DNA of 64,000 nt from Polyodon spathula (Eukaryota; Chordata; Actinopteri; Acipenseriformes; Polyodontidae), in assembly GCF_017654505.1 (NCBI RefSeq), contig NC_054547.1, positions 23,116,346-23,180,345 of the forward strand, written 5' to 3'. Of the stretch, positions 32,700 to 44,049 are shown piece by piece. The position numbers were made by a program, and so were the translations under genes. The notes beneath the pieces were generated by a model that had not been told where the DNA came from, made no database searches, and saw only the letters and a list, made by a program, of their open reading frames with translations. Numbering within the stretch: position 1 is the first letter of the stretch; the number at the start of each line of letters is the position of its first letter.

Positions 32700-32915
32700 C
32701 TTGAGAGTGACACGGGAATGAAACTTCAGTCGTGTCCCACCCTGTCCTGTCAAAAAATGTTCCTGTCCCATACCATCCCACGAAAGAGTCATCATTTCCA
32801 ATCCTGTCCAATCATGTAATGTCTAAATTATTCCTGTCCCGTCCCGCCCCGTAATGATTTTTTCTTTTAAATTCCTGTCCCATCCTGTCCTGTCCCATCC
32901 CATCCTGTGATATAC
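32700..32915 (+). repeat. Imperfect CCTGTCC(CATCC) tandem sequence
   Basis: Pyrimidine-rich pentamer-like repeats (TCCTGTCCCATCCTGTCC and variants) interrupted by TAATG-containing stretches. I recognise no gene. Confidence 0.7.
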
Positions 32916-33669
32916 AGAGACCAACTATTATTTAGAGGTACATATCTTTTTGTATTCATGTATGAAATTAGGGTTTACAGGGTTTTGCATTAAACACTGC
33001 TGGTATACTACTAGTAATTTATTTTTAGTTTTAGTTGAAAAAATAATAAAATGCAGTGCAAGCACAGGGTCTTTATAAGCACAACATGTAATATAATGAT
33101 GTAACATTCAGTAATATAAAACGATTGTTTAGAGTTTTGTGAGGCAGTTTCAGTTTCTAAACTGGTTACTAAGCAACCCGGCTCAGAGATTTTAGTATGT
33201 CAGTGAAATACAGTATTACGAACCATTAGTTCATTAAAAAATAAAAAAAAAGCAACAAAAACAAAACAAAACAAAAAAAAACATAGTATTGAAATAATAT
33301 TTCATAAATGTTCAGGGATTATCCATTATTTACTGATATATTAATTTTATTTATTTAGTATTATACATACCCATTCAAGGTAGAGCCGTAGCAGTACCAA
33401 AAATAGTAGCTGCTATAGCCAAATCGTAGCCGTTGGCATCTCTGCATTATGAGTAGGAGTAATATTCAGAAAAACTGAAGATATGCACATCCTTAATATA
33501 CTGTACATATGTATAGAGAGAGAGATGTGTTAAATACATGCCAGTAGCAATCCACAGCGTTCGGTTATTCAGCTAGTATCAATAATTCATGTGTCAATAT
33601 TGTTAACTAAAGGACTGACATAACTATACAATTATGGTTAATATGAAATATTTTAAGTATTAATCTATG
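32916..33669. other. Intronic, no gene seen
   Basis: AT-rich; A-rich around 33236-33285 and a short GA run at 33515-33524. Confidence 0.45.
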
Positions 33670-33996
33670 TTAAACGTAAGGGTTTTTATTAACTATTCCA
33701 TGCTGCCAAGGCAATGATTCTACGTGGACATCTGCTGTCCCTCTGGTCCATCCACATTGGTGTTGTTGGAGTCTCTCCAAGTTTGACCCTTCTGATTCTG
33801 AGGCATATGGCTCAAATTGATACCAGAGACAATGCCTGTTTTCTCTCTCTATGTCAGATCCATCACATGATTTACATTCATAAGATGTGTCTGAAACTGA
33901 TAAACTCTCACTTTCACTGTCACTATCAGCAGTACTAACAGATGCAAGGAACCTGCGGATATCTCCCTTAGTGACATTACAGTCTCCTTGCCCCAC
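33670..33996 (-). pseudogene. P2X7-ball-domain-like transposon ORF fragment
   Basis: The open minus-strand frame of 108 codons has a Ser/Asp/Glu-rich region, then YQFEPYASESEGSNLERLQ. In many fish, predicted 'P2X purinoceptor 7-like' proteins carry the same YQFEP(Y/E)..SE-acidic...RL block before a Cys-rich domain. The Cys-rich part is here only hinted at in another frame. Because the real P2X7 channel region is absent, this is more likely a mobile-element copy than a receptor gene. The call is tentative. Confidence 0.4.
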
Positions 33997-34457
33997 ACAT
34001 GGAAATGGAAATAGTCCCCTGTGTATTTCCGGGCATTATTTGATTAATTGTAGCACGATTAACATAATTTCTAGATTGGTGAACGGCCATTACTCTTTTC
34101 TACTAGACAAGGCCTTGTGTAGTTTCGGATACCGTGTGGAGAGCTGTTCTGGTGTTGTAAGGAGACCCCGCGGGCTCGCAGCGTCATCTATGGCGATTTA
34201 ATTGGACACAGCGATCAAAAAAAACACAAAAAAAACCAGGTCATGCCTAGCGCCCCTCTCAAGCCCCGGGCTCAACTAGTGCAACTTCGCTTGCCCTTAG
34301 CAACCACGCCGACTGAATCGGCTGCACACCCCAGCATCGATCGCGGTTCTCCTGCTGTACCTAAATGCTTGGAACAGAGCCTACCCGGTCCCTATTGACT
34401 CAGCACCGACTGTTCGGCACTGACAGAGCTTTCCTCGGTGTCCAAACCTGGCACTGA

Positions 34458-35249
34458 TTGACTCGGCACCGGGGACTACCTTCGGAGCCGTCTACAGCCC
34501 GGCACCGACCGCACTACACATCGGCACTGACCTCAGCACGATTGACTTGGCACCGACCACTTGATCTCGGCACCGAGCGCAACAGCCCCGCTTACGATGC
34601 CATGTCAGTGCAGTCAACTGGGTCCTCCACTGGTTTCCACCAGTGTGACCAGTGCACGGCGAAACTGCGCAGGCAGGATGAGCACCAGTCCTGCGCCAGA
34701 TGCTTAGGGCCAGATCATGCGAACAAAGCACTGGCAGGTGAGCTGGATTGCTCTCTGTACAGGAAGTTCTCAAAAAGAACAAAGTGCAGGAGTGCAGCCC
34801 TATCCCCTCAGAGGGCCCCATGGGCGAATGAGGTCAGTCCAGTTCCCAGCAGGCAGGCAGCCCCCCCCCACCACCCCCCCCCCAGGTCAATCTCCGTGCC
34901 CAAGCTCAGCCGAACAGAGCTTTGCAGAGCTAGCGGAGACTGTAAGGGCTCAGCGTGCCTCGCCTCATTCCCCACTATCGGGGACATGGTCACGGTATTG
35001 GTGCAAGGTTCCACTTTCACCAAGGACCCAACCTGTCCGTCTAAGCCTTACAGGACAACAGATGCTATGCTGAAGAAGGAGTACCCATGGGCAGCGCTAT
35101 CAGTTAGAGCAGCGAACGCCATGGCTATACTGGTGCTCTATCAAACACAGTTAGCAGAGAGGCTGCAGGAAAGATTCAAAAAGGCAGACATAGGGGAGCT
35201 CCAGGCGGTGGCAAATCCGTTAACTGACCTCACCAGCATTTGTGGCTGA
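34458..35249 (+). pseudogene. DIRS B gag-like protein
   Basis: An open frame of 263 codons contains HQCDQCTAKLRRQDEHQSCARCLGPDHA, described here as a CxxC plus CxxCLGxxHA zinc-binding segment (about residues 57-85), typical of DIRS gag N-termini. A basic Ser/Pro-rich linker and a helical region follow (YRTTDAMLKKEYPWAALSVRAANAMAIL, split over residues 198-225). A poly(C) tract near 34862-34882 lies in the linker. The region after 35250 continues the same protein in other frames, so the gene is broken at its end. Confidence 0.75.
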
Positions 35250-35594
35250 CGCAAGCCAAGGTCGTGGAGACCAAGAGGGTAGTGTTACTGGATGCCCCAA
35301 TTACACTGGGGCAGACATTTGTGGCGACCATTGATGTGAACCTTGATAGGTCCCACAAGGCCACAGAAGTGTCCTCCAAATTCTTGCGCTTTCCGGCTTA
35401 CCGTCAGCTCCCAAGGTGGCATTCACAGCCTGCTGGGGCAAAAGGGCCTGAACATCGCCCTCCACCCCAGAGCAGATAAGCAGGCAGAGGCAGAGCCGGC
35501 GGCAAGGGACCACCGCCGGCCAGGGTTAACCGGTTCTCCGGTTGGAGACTGAGGCCGGGGCATAATAAAGACCCGCCCCCTCCCAAGCCCAAGG

Positions 35595-36450
35595 GTGACT
35601 GCCCCTGAGGGGCCCTGGCTGTCACCAAACCCGCCCCACAACTGGACTGACCAACGGCAACAAGCCATGGCAAGGCTGCATCCAGGACTCCTGGGTGCTA
35701 TCGACAATGAGACACAGATACGGTCTACAATTCCACTTAGGTCTGCCACCCTTATAGTATCAAGCGTGATACTCCTTCAACAGGACTTCACCAATCTTCA
35801 ACAGAAGAAAGCTGTGTGCTTGGTAAGTCCAAGCAATACCCTCAGTGGCTTTTACTCCAGGTACTTCCTGGTGCCAAAGAGGGACGGGGGTTTCAGATCA
35901 ATTCTGGACCTGAGGGTCCTCAACTTGTTCCCCAAACAGAGGAAGTTCAACATGTTGACAGCACAACGTATCCACCAGTCCGTCCAACCGGGCAACTGGT
36001 TCACATCGATCGACCTGCAAGACGGCTACTTTCATGTCCCAATCCGTCCCGCGCACAGAAAATATCTCGTACAAATTCTGAGTGCTGCCATTTGGCCTAT
36101 TGCTGACACCCCGCACATTTTCAAAGTGCATGGATGCAGCACTGGCTCCACTCAGACTGTGGGGTATTCGGTTCCTGAACTATCTGGACGATTGGCTAGT
36201 TTGTATGCATTCTAAAGCACTTGCAGAGGCGCACAAAAAATAGGTCATAGATCATGTGACGAAGTTAAAGCTCTCAGTATATCAACAGAAGAGCAACTTC
36301 ATACCGTCTCAGTCCACAGTATTCCAGGGGATCAAACTGAACTCTGTGAACATGCTTGCCTCACTGTTGGAAGACAGGATTTGGTCATTGGAGGCCACAC
36401 TCTCCCTATTCAGGACACTCTCCTACAGGTCAAAATATATCAAAGGTTGT
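35595..36450 (+). pseudogene. DIRS B reverse transcriptase
   Basis: Frame 35595-36215 shows FYSRYFLVPKRDGGFRSILD, then RVLNLFPKQRKFNMLT and QPGNWFTSIDLQDGYFHVPI (first catalytic Asp), then RPAHRKYLVQI. A frameshift near 36070 moves the FRVLPFGL-like block out of frame. The catalytic box YLDDWLVCM is intact at about 36179-36205 in another frame, followed by a thumb-like stretch to about 36440. A TAG at 36242 adds to the damage. Confidence 0.85.
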
Positions 36451-36659
36451 TGAAGCTGATGGCAGCAGCCTCGAGAATCTTTCCACTAGGGCTGCTGAGA
36501 ATGCCCCCGCTTCAAGTCTAGGTAAATACACTCAAGGTGCAACTGGTCCAAGATCGGTACTGGCTGATGCGAGTGTCCAGACAATGCCGGAAGACACTGG
36601 AGTGATGGCACCATCCTGGCAATCTGCGCCTCGGATCTCCCCTCAGATCCCCTCACAGA

Positions 36660-37980
36660 AGGGAAGTGGTCACTACAGATGCCTCCAACCTGGACTGGGG
36701 AGCTGTCTGGAATGGGAGAGGAATAAGAGGTCAGTGGATGGGACATTAGCAGTAAGCTCATATAAAATGCCCAAGAGCTGCAAGCAGTGAACCTGGCGTT
36801 ATCTTATTTTCGCCAGCAATTAGCGCACAAACATTTGCTGGTGCGGACGGACAATACCACAGTAGTAGCCTACATAAACCATCAAGGTGGCATGCACTCG
36901 CCAGGCCTTCACCACGCAGCACAGAGACTCCTGTCCTGGACGCACAGAAACTTGCGTTCCATCAGGGCAGCTCACCTCCCCGGTGTGGACAACAAGGCAG
37001 CAGACCTCCTGTCCAGAAGAGCTACAGACAGCTCGGAATGGAGACTGCACCCCCAAGTGGTGCAACAGATTTGGGGAGATTCCGTATTGCACAGGTCGAC
37101 CTCTTTGCCACAGCCTAGTCCACTCATTGCCCCTATGGTTCTCCATGGAGAGAGACGAGGGTCCCCTGGGAGTAGACGCGCTAGCTCACCCCTGGCTATA
37201 GGGGTTTTTGTATGCGTTCCCTTCACTACCATTAATATCCCTGACACCAGAGAGGATCAGGGTGGAGAGAGTACAGGTTCTTCTGGTTGCACCCAGATGG
37301 CCAAGGCGCCCCTGGTTTGCTCTCCTCTCCCACATATTGTCGGGTCAACCGTGACAGCTCCCGCTGCGCAAGGAACTCCTGAGCTAAGTGGAGGGGGTTT
37401 TATGGCACCTGAACCCAGCCCAGCTCCAACTCTAGGTCTGGCTGTTGAACAGAGCCGTCTATTCAGACGAGGTTTGCCAGATGCAGTGGTAGAAACACTA
37501 CAGTCTGCTAGGGCGCCGAGCACTAGAGCCCAGTACTCATACAAATGGGATGTTTTCCAAGACTTGTGCATTGCTGAAGGTCACGATCCTGTGACCTGCC
37601 CTATTGAGACAATATTAACCTTCTTGCAACACCTGTTTGACACAGGAAAATCAGTGTTCACTTTGAAGGTATGCCTAGCAGCAATATCAGTATGCCACGA
37701 TAAAACTGACTCTGTGTCCCCTGGGGCACACTTCCTGGCAGTGCAATTTCTAAAAGGGGCTCGGAGGCTTTGTTCTCCCATGAAAAGTATGGTCCCCAAG
37801 TGGGATCTAGAACTGGTACTGCAGGTCCTTATTGGTCCCCCATTCGAGCCCATGGTGTCAGCAGAACTTCAGCCTCTTTCCTTGAAGGTGACGTTTTTAA
37901 TAGCCATTACATCTGCCAGACAAATAAGTGAGCTTCATGCGCTGTCCATCGATGACACATGTATGGTTTTCTGGAAATGA
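36660..37980 (+). pseudogene. DIRS B RNase H, linker and tyrosine recombinase N-terminal part
   Basis: RNase H starts in one frame (VVTTDASNLDWGAVWNG at about 36668) and continues in the 397-codon frame at 36787: NLALSYFRQQLAHKHLLVRT, DNTTVVAYINHQGG, and VDNKAADLLSR (final catalytic Asp region). The linker follows. Then the recombinase: VETLQSARAPSTRAQYSYKW, DVFQDLCIAEGHDPVTCPIE, the core-binding domain, and ITSARQISELHALSID, which holds the first catalytic Arg. The frame ends at a TGA (37978) just past this motif. Within it, the normal linker text at about 37090-37350 is in other frames. Confidence 0.85.
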
Positions 37981-38526
37981 CTCGCGGGTAACATTAAAAA
38001 CAAATCAAGCCTTTTTGCCAAAGTGGTATCTCCAATCCATATTAACCAACCGGTAGTTTTGGAAACATTCAGACCTCCCCCACACGAGTCAGTGGAGGAC
38101 CGTAGACAGCACACGCTCTGCCCAGTTCGGGCTCTGCACTGTTACCTGGATAGGACGGTGTCCTGGAGACAGTCCAACCAGCTGTTTGTCTGCTATGGGT
38201 CCCACACTAGAGGTCAGGCCCTATTGAAGGAACGTCTAGCACACTGGGTGGCAGATGCTATACGCTTGGCGTATGAACAAATGAACTCCCCCTTACTGGG
38301 GAACATTACAGCCCATTCTACCAGGGGCCACGCAACTTCGTGGGCTTTCCTTCGTGTCGCCTCCATAGATGAGCTATGCAATGCTGCAATAGTCAGACAT
38401 TTGCGCCTTTTTACCGCCTTGATGTTACAAACCGAGCGAGACCCTCTCTGGGCTCTAGCGTGTTGCAGGCAGCACGCCCTTCATGTGGGCTCTGTGGCTG
38501 TCACCGTGAGGCTGTACTGTCGGTAA
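37981..38526 (+). pseudogene. DIRS B tyrosine recombinase, C-terminal part
   Basis: Continues in the frame at 38023: VLETFRPPPHESVEDRRQHT, LCPVRALHCYLDRT, LFVCYGSHTRGQALLKERLA, then NITAHSTRGHATSWAFLRVA, which contains the H-x-x-R and the second His of the catalytic set. The nucleophilic Tyr expected about 30 residues later is not seen; the frame reads RHLRLFTALML instead. That fits decay near the C-terminus or a small frameshift. Confidence 0.85.
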
Positions 38527-38539
38527 TCTGGAGCCACGG

Positions 38540-38880
38540 CAGCTTTGGTACAGCTTCCATTTCAGTAATGGCTATCATTCCATTGAAAGGGAACTTTAGG
38601 TTATTACCATAACCCTGGTTCCCTGAAAGAGAATGACAACTATTACCCTTCGAGGTCATAAACCCAGCTGACCTCTGATTTCGAAAGAAAATGGTGATAT
38701 GTTAATGTGAGGACATCCCTGTTCAGCAGGAGGTTGAAGGGACTTCCTCCTCACAGCAGGGCCCTGATAGGGCAGCTTTTTATATATGCCTAGTGATTGA
38801 CAGTCAGAGAGGGCTCTTTTCCATTCGGTAATGGTTGTCATTCTCTTTCAGGGAACCAGGGTTATGGTAATAACCTAACG
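38540..38880. repeat. DIRS B terminal repeat region
   Basis: AACCCTGGTTCCCTGAAAGAGA (38611 on) and its inverse TCTCTTTCAGGGAACCAGGGTT (to about 38862) flank a unique stretch with two copies of CAGCAGG and the CAGGGCCCTG palindrome. The first arm is preceded by ATTCCATTGAAAGGGAACTTT, which is like the end of the solo copy at 31190-31335. Confidence 0.8.
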
Positions 38881-39484
38881 TTCTGTTTGGTTTAACTTGC
38901 ATCTCACCCAGTAAATATAGGCCTATTTGTATTATTTAAAATATAATCATCTTTCTTGCTAATAAAACTAATATATAATGACAAATCTGTAACATTTAGT
39001 CTACATATCAATTGTTGCCTATTTACTTTAATCGTAGCCTCTATTTTCATAAAGATTCCTATGTCTATGATCACGTGACATTCTCATAGGATGCAGTTAC
39101 TCATGCTACACCAGTCACCAATCGACTAAGCCTTGCCCACAGCTTACATAGAACAAGAACCACCTTTATAGCACTTACAGTTTGTTTTATTCATTAAAGT
39201 ATACCTGGAATAAGACAAAACCCACTGGACCGAGCATTTAAAGGGGTCCTAAACCCGGCACCAATCGACTCTTCCTCGCCCCACAGCGTACATAGAAACA
39301 AGGTAAACTTGCAAGACTGACGCAAGGCAGCCCGAGTTCTCTTTGCATGTGGTGCTGAAAGAACAGCTCTCCCAAATCAAGTATGATCAAGTAGTGGGGT
39401 CTATTTCATTTTCTTTACTTTTAAAACGATTTTTTTCCTATGGAAGCATCCTAGTGCCAATGAAAAAAAAAAAGTAAAATCTCC
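38881..39484. other. Intronic, no gene seen
   Basis: Moderately AT-rich. Nothing supported. Confidence 0.45.
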
Positions 39485-40125
39485 TAATTAGAAATTGCAG
39501 CTAGTTCAAAATACTGCTGCCAGGATCCTTACCAGATGTAAAAAACATGCTCACATCACCCCCCGTCTTGCTCAGCTGCACTGGCTACCTGTAAAGTTCA
39601 GGATTATGTTCAAAACTCTCCTGCTCACCTACAATGCCCTTCATCACATAGGTCCAGAGTACCTCCTCAACCTGCTGACTCGCTATGTCCCTGGCCGCAA
39701 ACTGAGGTCCTCCGACTCTGGCTTACTTGTTATCCCCAAGCAAAAGCGCACCACACTTGGACAACACTCATTTAGCTTCATGGCTCCAACTCTCTCTGCC
39801 AGCTTTGGTAGGTGATGCTCCGACCATAGCTCGTTTTAAATCAACTCTCAAAACCCACCTGTTCACTTTTGCTTTCCATGCTCCTTAAGCCTGATATCTG
39901 TTAATAGATGCTACTACTATTTCACGTGTTGTTACTATCATGTATTGTGTACTTTCCACTCTTATGCCCTTTCCACTGAACTTGGTGTACTATGTATTAT
40001 GCTACTATCATGTATATCATGTATTATGCATTTCTCTATTTTAAGTATTATGGATTTTCTTGTATTTATTGCATCTTGTCCACTATGAAAGGCGCTATAT
40101 AAAATAAAGATTGATTGATTGATTT
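39485..40125 (+). pseudogene. L2-type LINE 3' end
   Basis: The frame 39495-39815 reads MQLVQNTAARILTRCKKHAH, LAQLHWLPVKFRIMFKTLLL, RSSDSGLLVIPKQKR and SFSFMAPTLSASFG. These are the conserved end of L2 ORF2 (LVQNAAARVLT...HWLPV..RI..K.LLL..KAL). A frameshift near 39813 moves the WN.LP end out of frame, but LKTHLF is seen at about 39845-39870. The 3' UTR ends in GGCGCTATATAAAATAAAG and a (GATT)n tail, the usual terminal repeat of this LINE type. Confidence 0.88.
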
Positions 40126-42744
40126 AAACTTAACTGTGATTATTAGTCTTGCTGATATTGAATGATCTCTCATTCAAACAACGCAACTCTACTCAAAAAT
40201 CTGTATTGTATTACTGTATTGTGGCGGTGCGCTTTTGCGCTTAAAGGCAACAAAGGTAATTCACCCTCTATTTGTATTATACTGTTTCTATTAAAAAATG
40301 TTCTTCTCCCGGGTGGGTGTGGGCAGTTGACCAGCCAGAGCAGATGTTAAAATGACATACAATTCGATGCTAATTCGGCATCTGCCCACCGCAGCTGTGC
40401 ACTTTGCGAACTGCCTGGGCATTTCGGCAACTGCCCGAATTTGGCATCAGTCCATAACATATATACTGCAGCCTGTCTCACACACATTACAGGAACTGAA
40501 GAGCAGCTCTTGAACTCTGGAACCTGAACCTTTACACAGATTATGTAAAAAACTGAACACATACTTCTTACATCATAAAACATAAGGGTACAGTAAAATG
40601 ATTACTTTTTTTTTTAAAGCTGCTTAAGAGTACATCATTCAAGCTTCTTAAATTATAAAGGAAAATGCTATTATTATGAAAGAGAAAGACTTCATTTGTG
40701 GTTGGCTATACTTCAAGATCCATAACTCTTTTTTGATTGTTCTGGGTTTTAACAAATGAAAGGACAGCCATAATATCCCCTTGAGTTCCAGTAGCTGCTG
40801 CAATAGATTCTGAAGTGAATTCAAATAACTAAGGGGAAAGCTGACTTAGCCTATGTGTTAATACTGTTGATGTAGGGCCAGTCAGCCACTATATACAGTA
40901 TTGATCCATTTTTTAAAAAGGGTCACCAAAGCCGAATCTCTGAAGTGTAAAGTAGACATTTCCACTCCACTTGATTGAAAGTTAAGGGGATGTTGAATGT
41001 CTATGGAGTAAGACAAAGACTCATCTGAGCCCAACTGGAATCAATATAAACCCTTTAAAGTAACTGTAGGTAACAAAACAATTCCATGAATCTTTGTTCT
41101 GTACATCCATTAACTATATGTGTCTCAAATGTGCAGTTCTGAAAAAAGCATCTTATAAGAAACATTTTCATTTAAAAACATGGTATCTGCTACCTCACTG
41201 GGTAAAGAAAGTGCTCCGTTTCTATGCCTTATTATCAGGATGTATGTTACAATTCTGGGTCATTTCAGGTCATCAGTTTCTTCTGGGTCATGTTATTGGG
41301 TGAAAGCATGTCAGTCAGTAGGAGAAGCAGCTGGTTGGTTATAATGACAGCAAATAAACTATTGATAAAAGTTCACCCGCCAACACAATCTGAAATCATG
41401 GTTTGCAATAAATGACTGAAAATTCTTAATTTCTATTATATTTTTGCAAAAGTAAAGAATTTAGTGAGTTTGTATTTTGTATTATTATTTTGAAAACTTC
41501 AATCAAAAGTGCTTCTTTTGTATATTTTGATACATCTCATAACTAAAACATGATTTTGTCTAAAACAAACCAGTCATTATAATGTTTCTAGCCAACTATA
41601 AATTGTTGATTAAATTAATTTAACCAGGAAGTCTATCAAAACAAACGCAAATATTAGAGTGCTTTAGGATGATCAAAGTTGTTTTTTTGTTTTTTTTCAA
41701 TTCACAGCAGTTTTTATCAAACATGATATTTCTTTACAGTTATGGTGTAGCTAACATCAGGTTAATGTGTTATGTAACTGATCTCTTCTGAAAATAAGTT
41801 TTTTCTGCCTGAAAATAAACTAAAATAGAAAAATCTAATATTTCAGAACAATTGGCAACTACTGCTTGAGACAGACTCATGGCAGGCAGGATGTGTTCAG
41901 ATCAGGACTGAGGTGGTTAAACCTGTAATGTGAAAAGTTATAATGTTCTTTGTATTTCAGAAGCACTCAATTCACAGCGAAAGGGATCGTTGAGGTTTAC
42001 TGGTAAATCGTGCACAGTACAGTACAGTTCAGTGCCCAACAAACCAAATTAGCACCTTTCGAAATAAAATAATTTAAAGCATGCCAGTAGAAATTTTTAA
42101 AGTGGAACTTGCTATGGGCATAAAATATCTCCTAGAAACTATAAGTACTTCTGATACACCAGGGTAACCTCTGCATCCCCAAGTAGATGTTATGAAAAAC
42201 AGGTTTGCTCTTAGACTTTGTGACTACACCTCTCCTTACGCCGATCGTGTGATGAGAGGCCCAAGTGAATTTAGATATTGGATTGTTGCTTTTTTTTTTT
42301 TCGCTTGCTTGCCCCAGTTGCTTAGAAAGCAAACAGCTAGGAACATACTGCAGTCCAGGATCTATCTAGTATTCCAAATGGCACCGTTTAGACAATAGCA
42401 CAGCAAATCAACAAAATGGGAAGGTTTTAAAATAATATTTGATGGACTAAATAAAGCTTAATAGTTATTAAAACATGTTTCATACAGATACTGTAGGTTT
42501 TACAACTCAATCATTTGAGGTAGGACACACTTTCTAGCTCTGCTAAGCTAAAACTGTAACAAATAACTGCAATTTTCTTCACCTTTTTATTGAAATACAA
42601 TTACCAACAGGATAAGTCCAGATAATTCCTAAGTGAATCTTACTAAAGAGTTGTGAGCTATTTCCTTAAGCACATATGTAATTAATTAGTCTAAATTTAT
42701 TTAAAGCCAAATTTAATGTGTGGTTCATTTGATGGTACATATAA
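40126..42744. other. Intronic, no gene seen
   Basis: 2.6 kb of AT-rich DNA. I see no exon, RNA gene or clear transposon end. Confidence 0.5.
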
Positions 42745-43341
42745 TGGCTGCTGGCTACAAAGGGGGGGGGGGGGGGGCAGGAGACCAGCTCCTCCCACAG
42801 CAGTTTCGTTGCAGGAGATAGTGTGGCCGGAGCCCCAGAAGAGGGAGCTGCCGGCTACAAAGAAGGGGGGTGGGGGGCGAGTGAGGAGACCACCTCCACC
42901 ACCAACCCTGTGCCATAGCCCGATGCCTGGGGGTTGGATCCCTCGGCCTGGGCTCCCAAAAACCCGGGCTCCATGTCTGGACCTCTGGTCGCTGGGCCTG
43001 ACTTCCAGGTCGTCGCACCACCAGGCACAGGAGGTTGCCTGGTCTCCTGCTACAATCCCCCTGGTTGCCCGGATGTAGCTGCACAGTCACCTGGGCTCAC
43101 ACCTCTGCCTGGGGCTGCAGCCGACCGGTCGCCTGCCTGCGCTCCCGACGCCCCATTGAAGGCGCCCGAGTCCCCTGTCACCAGGTCTCGGTCCTGCCAA
43201 GAGGGCGTCGGGCTATGAATTGACCCTCCTTCAACAAGGGGAGAAAGAGGACCTCCCACCTTGGCCGCCCACATGGACCGCTTGCTTCCCTCTGCCGGGA
43301 CTTTGGGACTAAGGGGGGAGGAGGACCATTGGGGCCAGTGA

Positions 43342-44049
43342 TGTGATGAAATGCCCATCTGGCCCCTATAGTGTGTGATTTGTATTATTGTTTGTTTGTT
43401 TTTGTTAACCCCCTCCCTGCCAAATACATGTGAATGAGTCTGCAGGGTGGATCTCTGAGTAAATGAGTTTGTGTGAGGAATGTGTAGAATGTGCCTGGAC
43501 TAATGAGGTGTTAATTAATCAATTAGTCCAGGCACCTATATAAAAGGAGAGTGGTTGGGAGTGTTAGTTGGTGAGTGTTTGTTAGAGTGAGCGGACCTGT
43601 TTGGTAGTGGTGAGTGTGAGTGTGAGTGAGAGTGAGAGTGTGAGTGCGAGTGAGAGAGTGAGAGTGAGAGTGTGAGTGAGAGAGTGAGAGTGAGGGAGAG
43701 TGAGAGTGTGAGTGTGAGTGAGAGTGTGAGTGAGTGAGAGTGTGGGCGTGAGTGAGAATGTGAGTGAAAGAGTGAGAGTGAGAGAGAGTGAGAGTGAGAG
43801 TGAGAGAGTAAGAGTGGGAGAGTGAGAGTGTGAGTGAGAATGAGAGAGTGAGTGAGAATGAGAGTGAGAGTGAGAGTGTGTTTACAGTGTTTTGTTAGTT
43901 GTTTATTAGTTATTGTTTAGATTGCTTTGTGTGTCTTTTTATTTGGCCATCGTGCCCTTTTGTTTTGTTTGGTAATTATTATTTAATTAAAAGTATTTCA
44001 TTTGCTGCATTTTCCATCTGACTCTCCTCACTTTGGCTATATTGTCACA
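43342..44049 (+). repeat. 3' LTR of LTR element 3 with internal microsatellite
   Basis: Starts TGTGATGAAATGCCC and ends TATTGTCACA. It has a TATA-like CTATATAAAAGG near 43537 and an ATTAAA-type signal near 43985. A GTGAGA-rich microsatellite expands the region just downstream of the TATA-like box. Confidence 0.75.
43612..43882 (+). repeat. (GTGAGA/GTGAGT)n minisatellite inside an LTR
   Basis: About 270 bp of imperfect GTGAGTGTGAGAGTGAGAG-type repeats. Confidence 0.92.

Larger units (their letters stand above)
34190..38880 (+). mobile_element. DIRS-type tyrosine-recombinase retrotransposon B, nearly full length
   Basis: Order on the plus strand: gag (34458-35249), a frame-shifted region (35240-35600), reverse transcriptase (about 35700-36440), RNase H (about 36660-37060), linker, tyrosine recombinase (37480-38520) and a terminal repeat region (38540-38880) with the same inverted arms as DIRS A. 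Length and layout match autonomous DIRS1-like elements of fish. Several frameshifts and an internal stop at 37978 disable it. The left boundary is approximate, and no target-site duplication is expected. Confidence 0.87.
42745..44049 (+). mobile_element. LTR retroelement 3, 5'-truncated (interior end plus 3' LTR)
   Basis: A GC-rich interior from about 42745 with GTGTGGCCGGAGCCCCAGAA at 42822 and GAGCTGCCGGCTACAAAG, both shared with LTR element 1, is followed by a Pro/Ala-rich 3' part and a purine-rich AAGGGGGGAGGAGGACC tract, then one LTR (43342-44049). There is no 5' LTR. The break coincides with a poly(G) run at 42762-42777. No enzyme domain is present. Confidence 0.75.

Noticed and set aside
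43612..43882. CRISPR-like regular repeats
   Set aside because: This is a simple GTGAGA minisatellite in a vertebrate LTR with no spacers.
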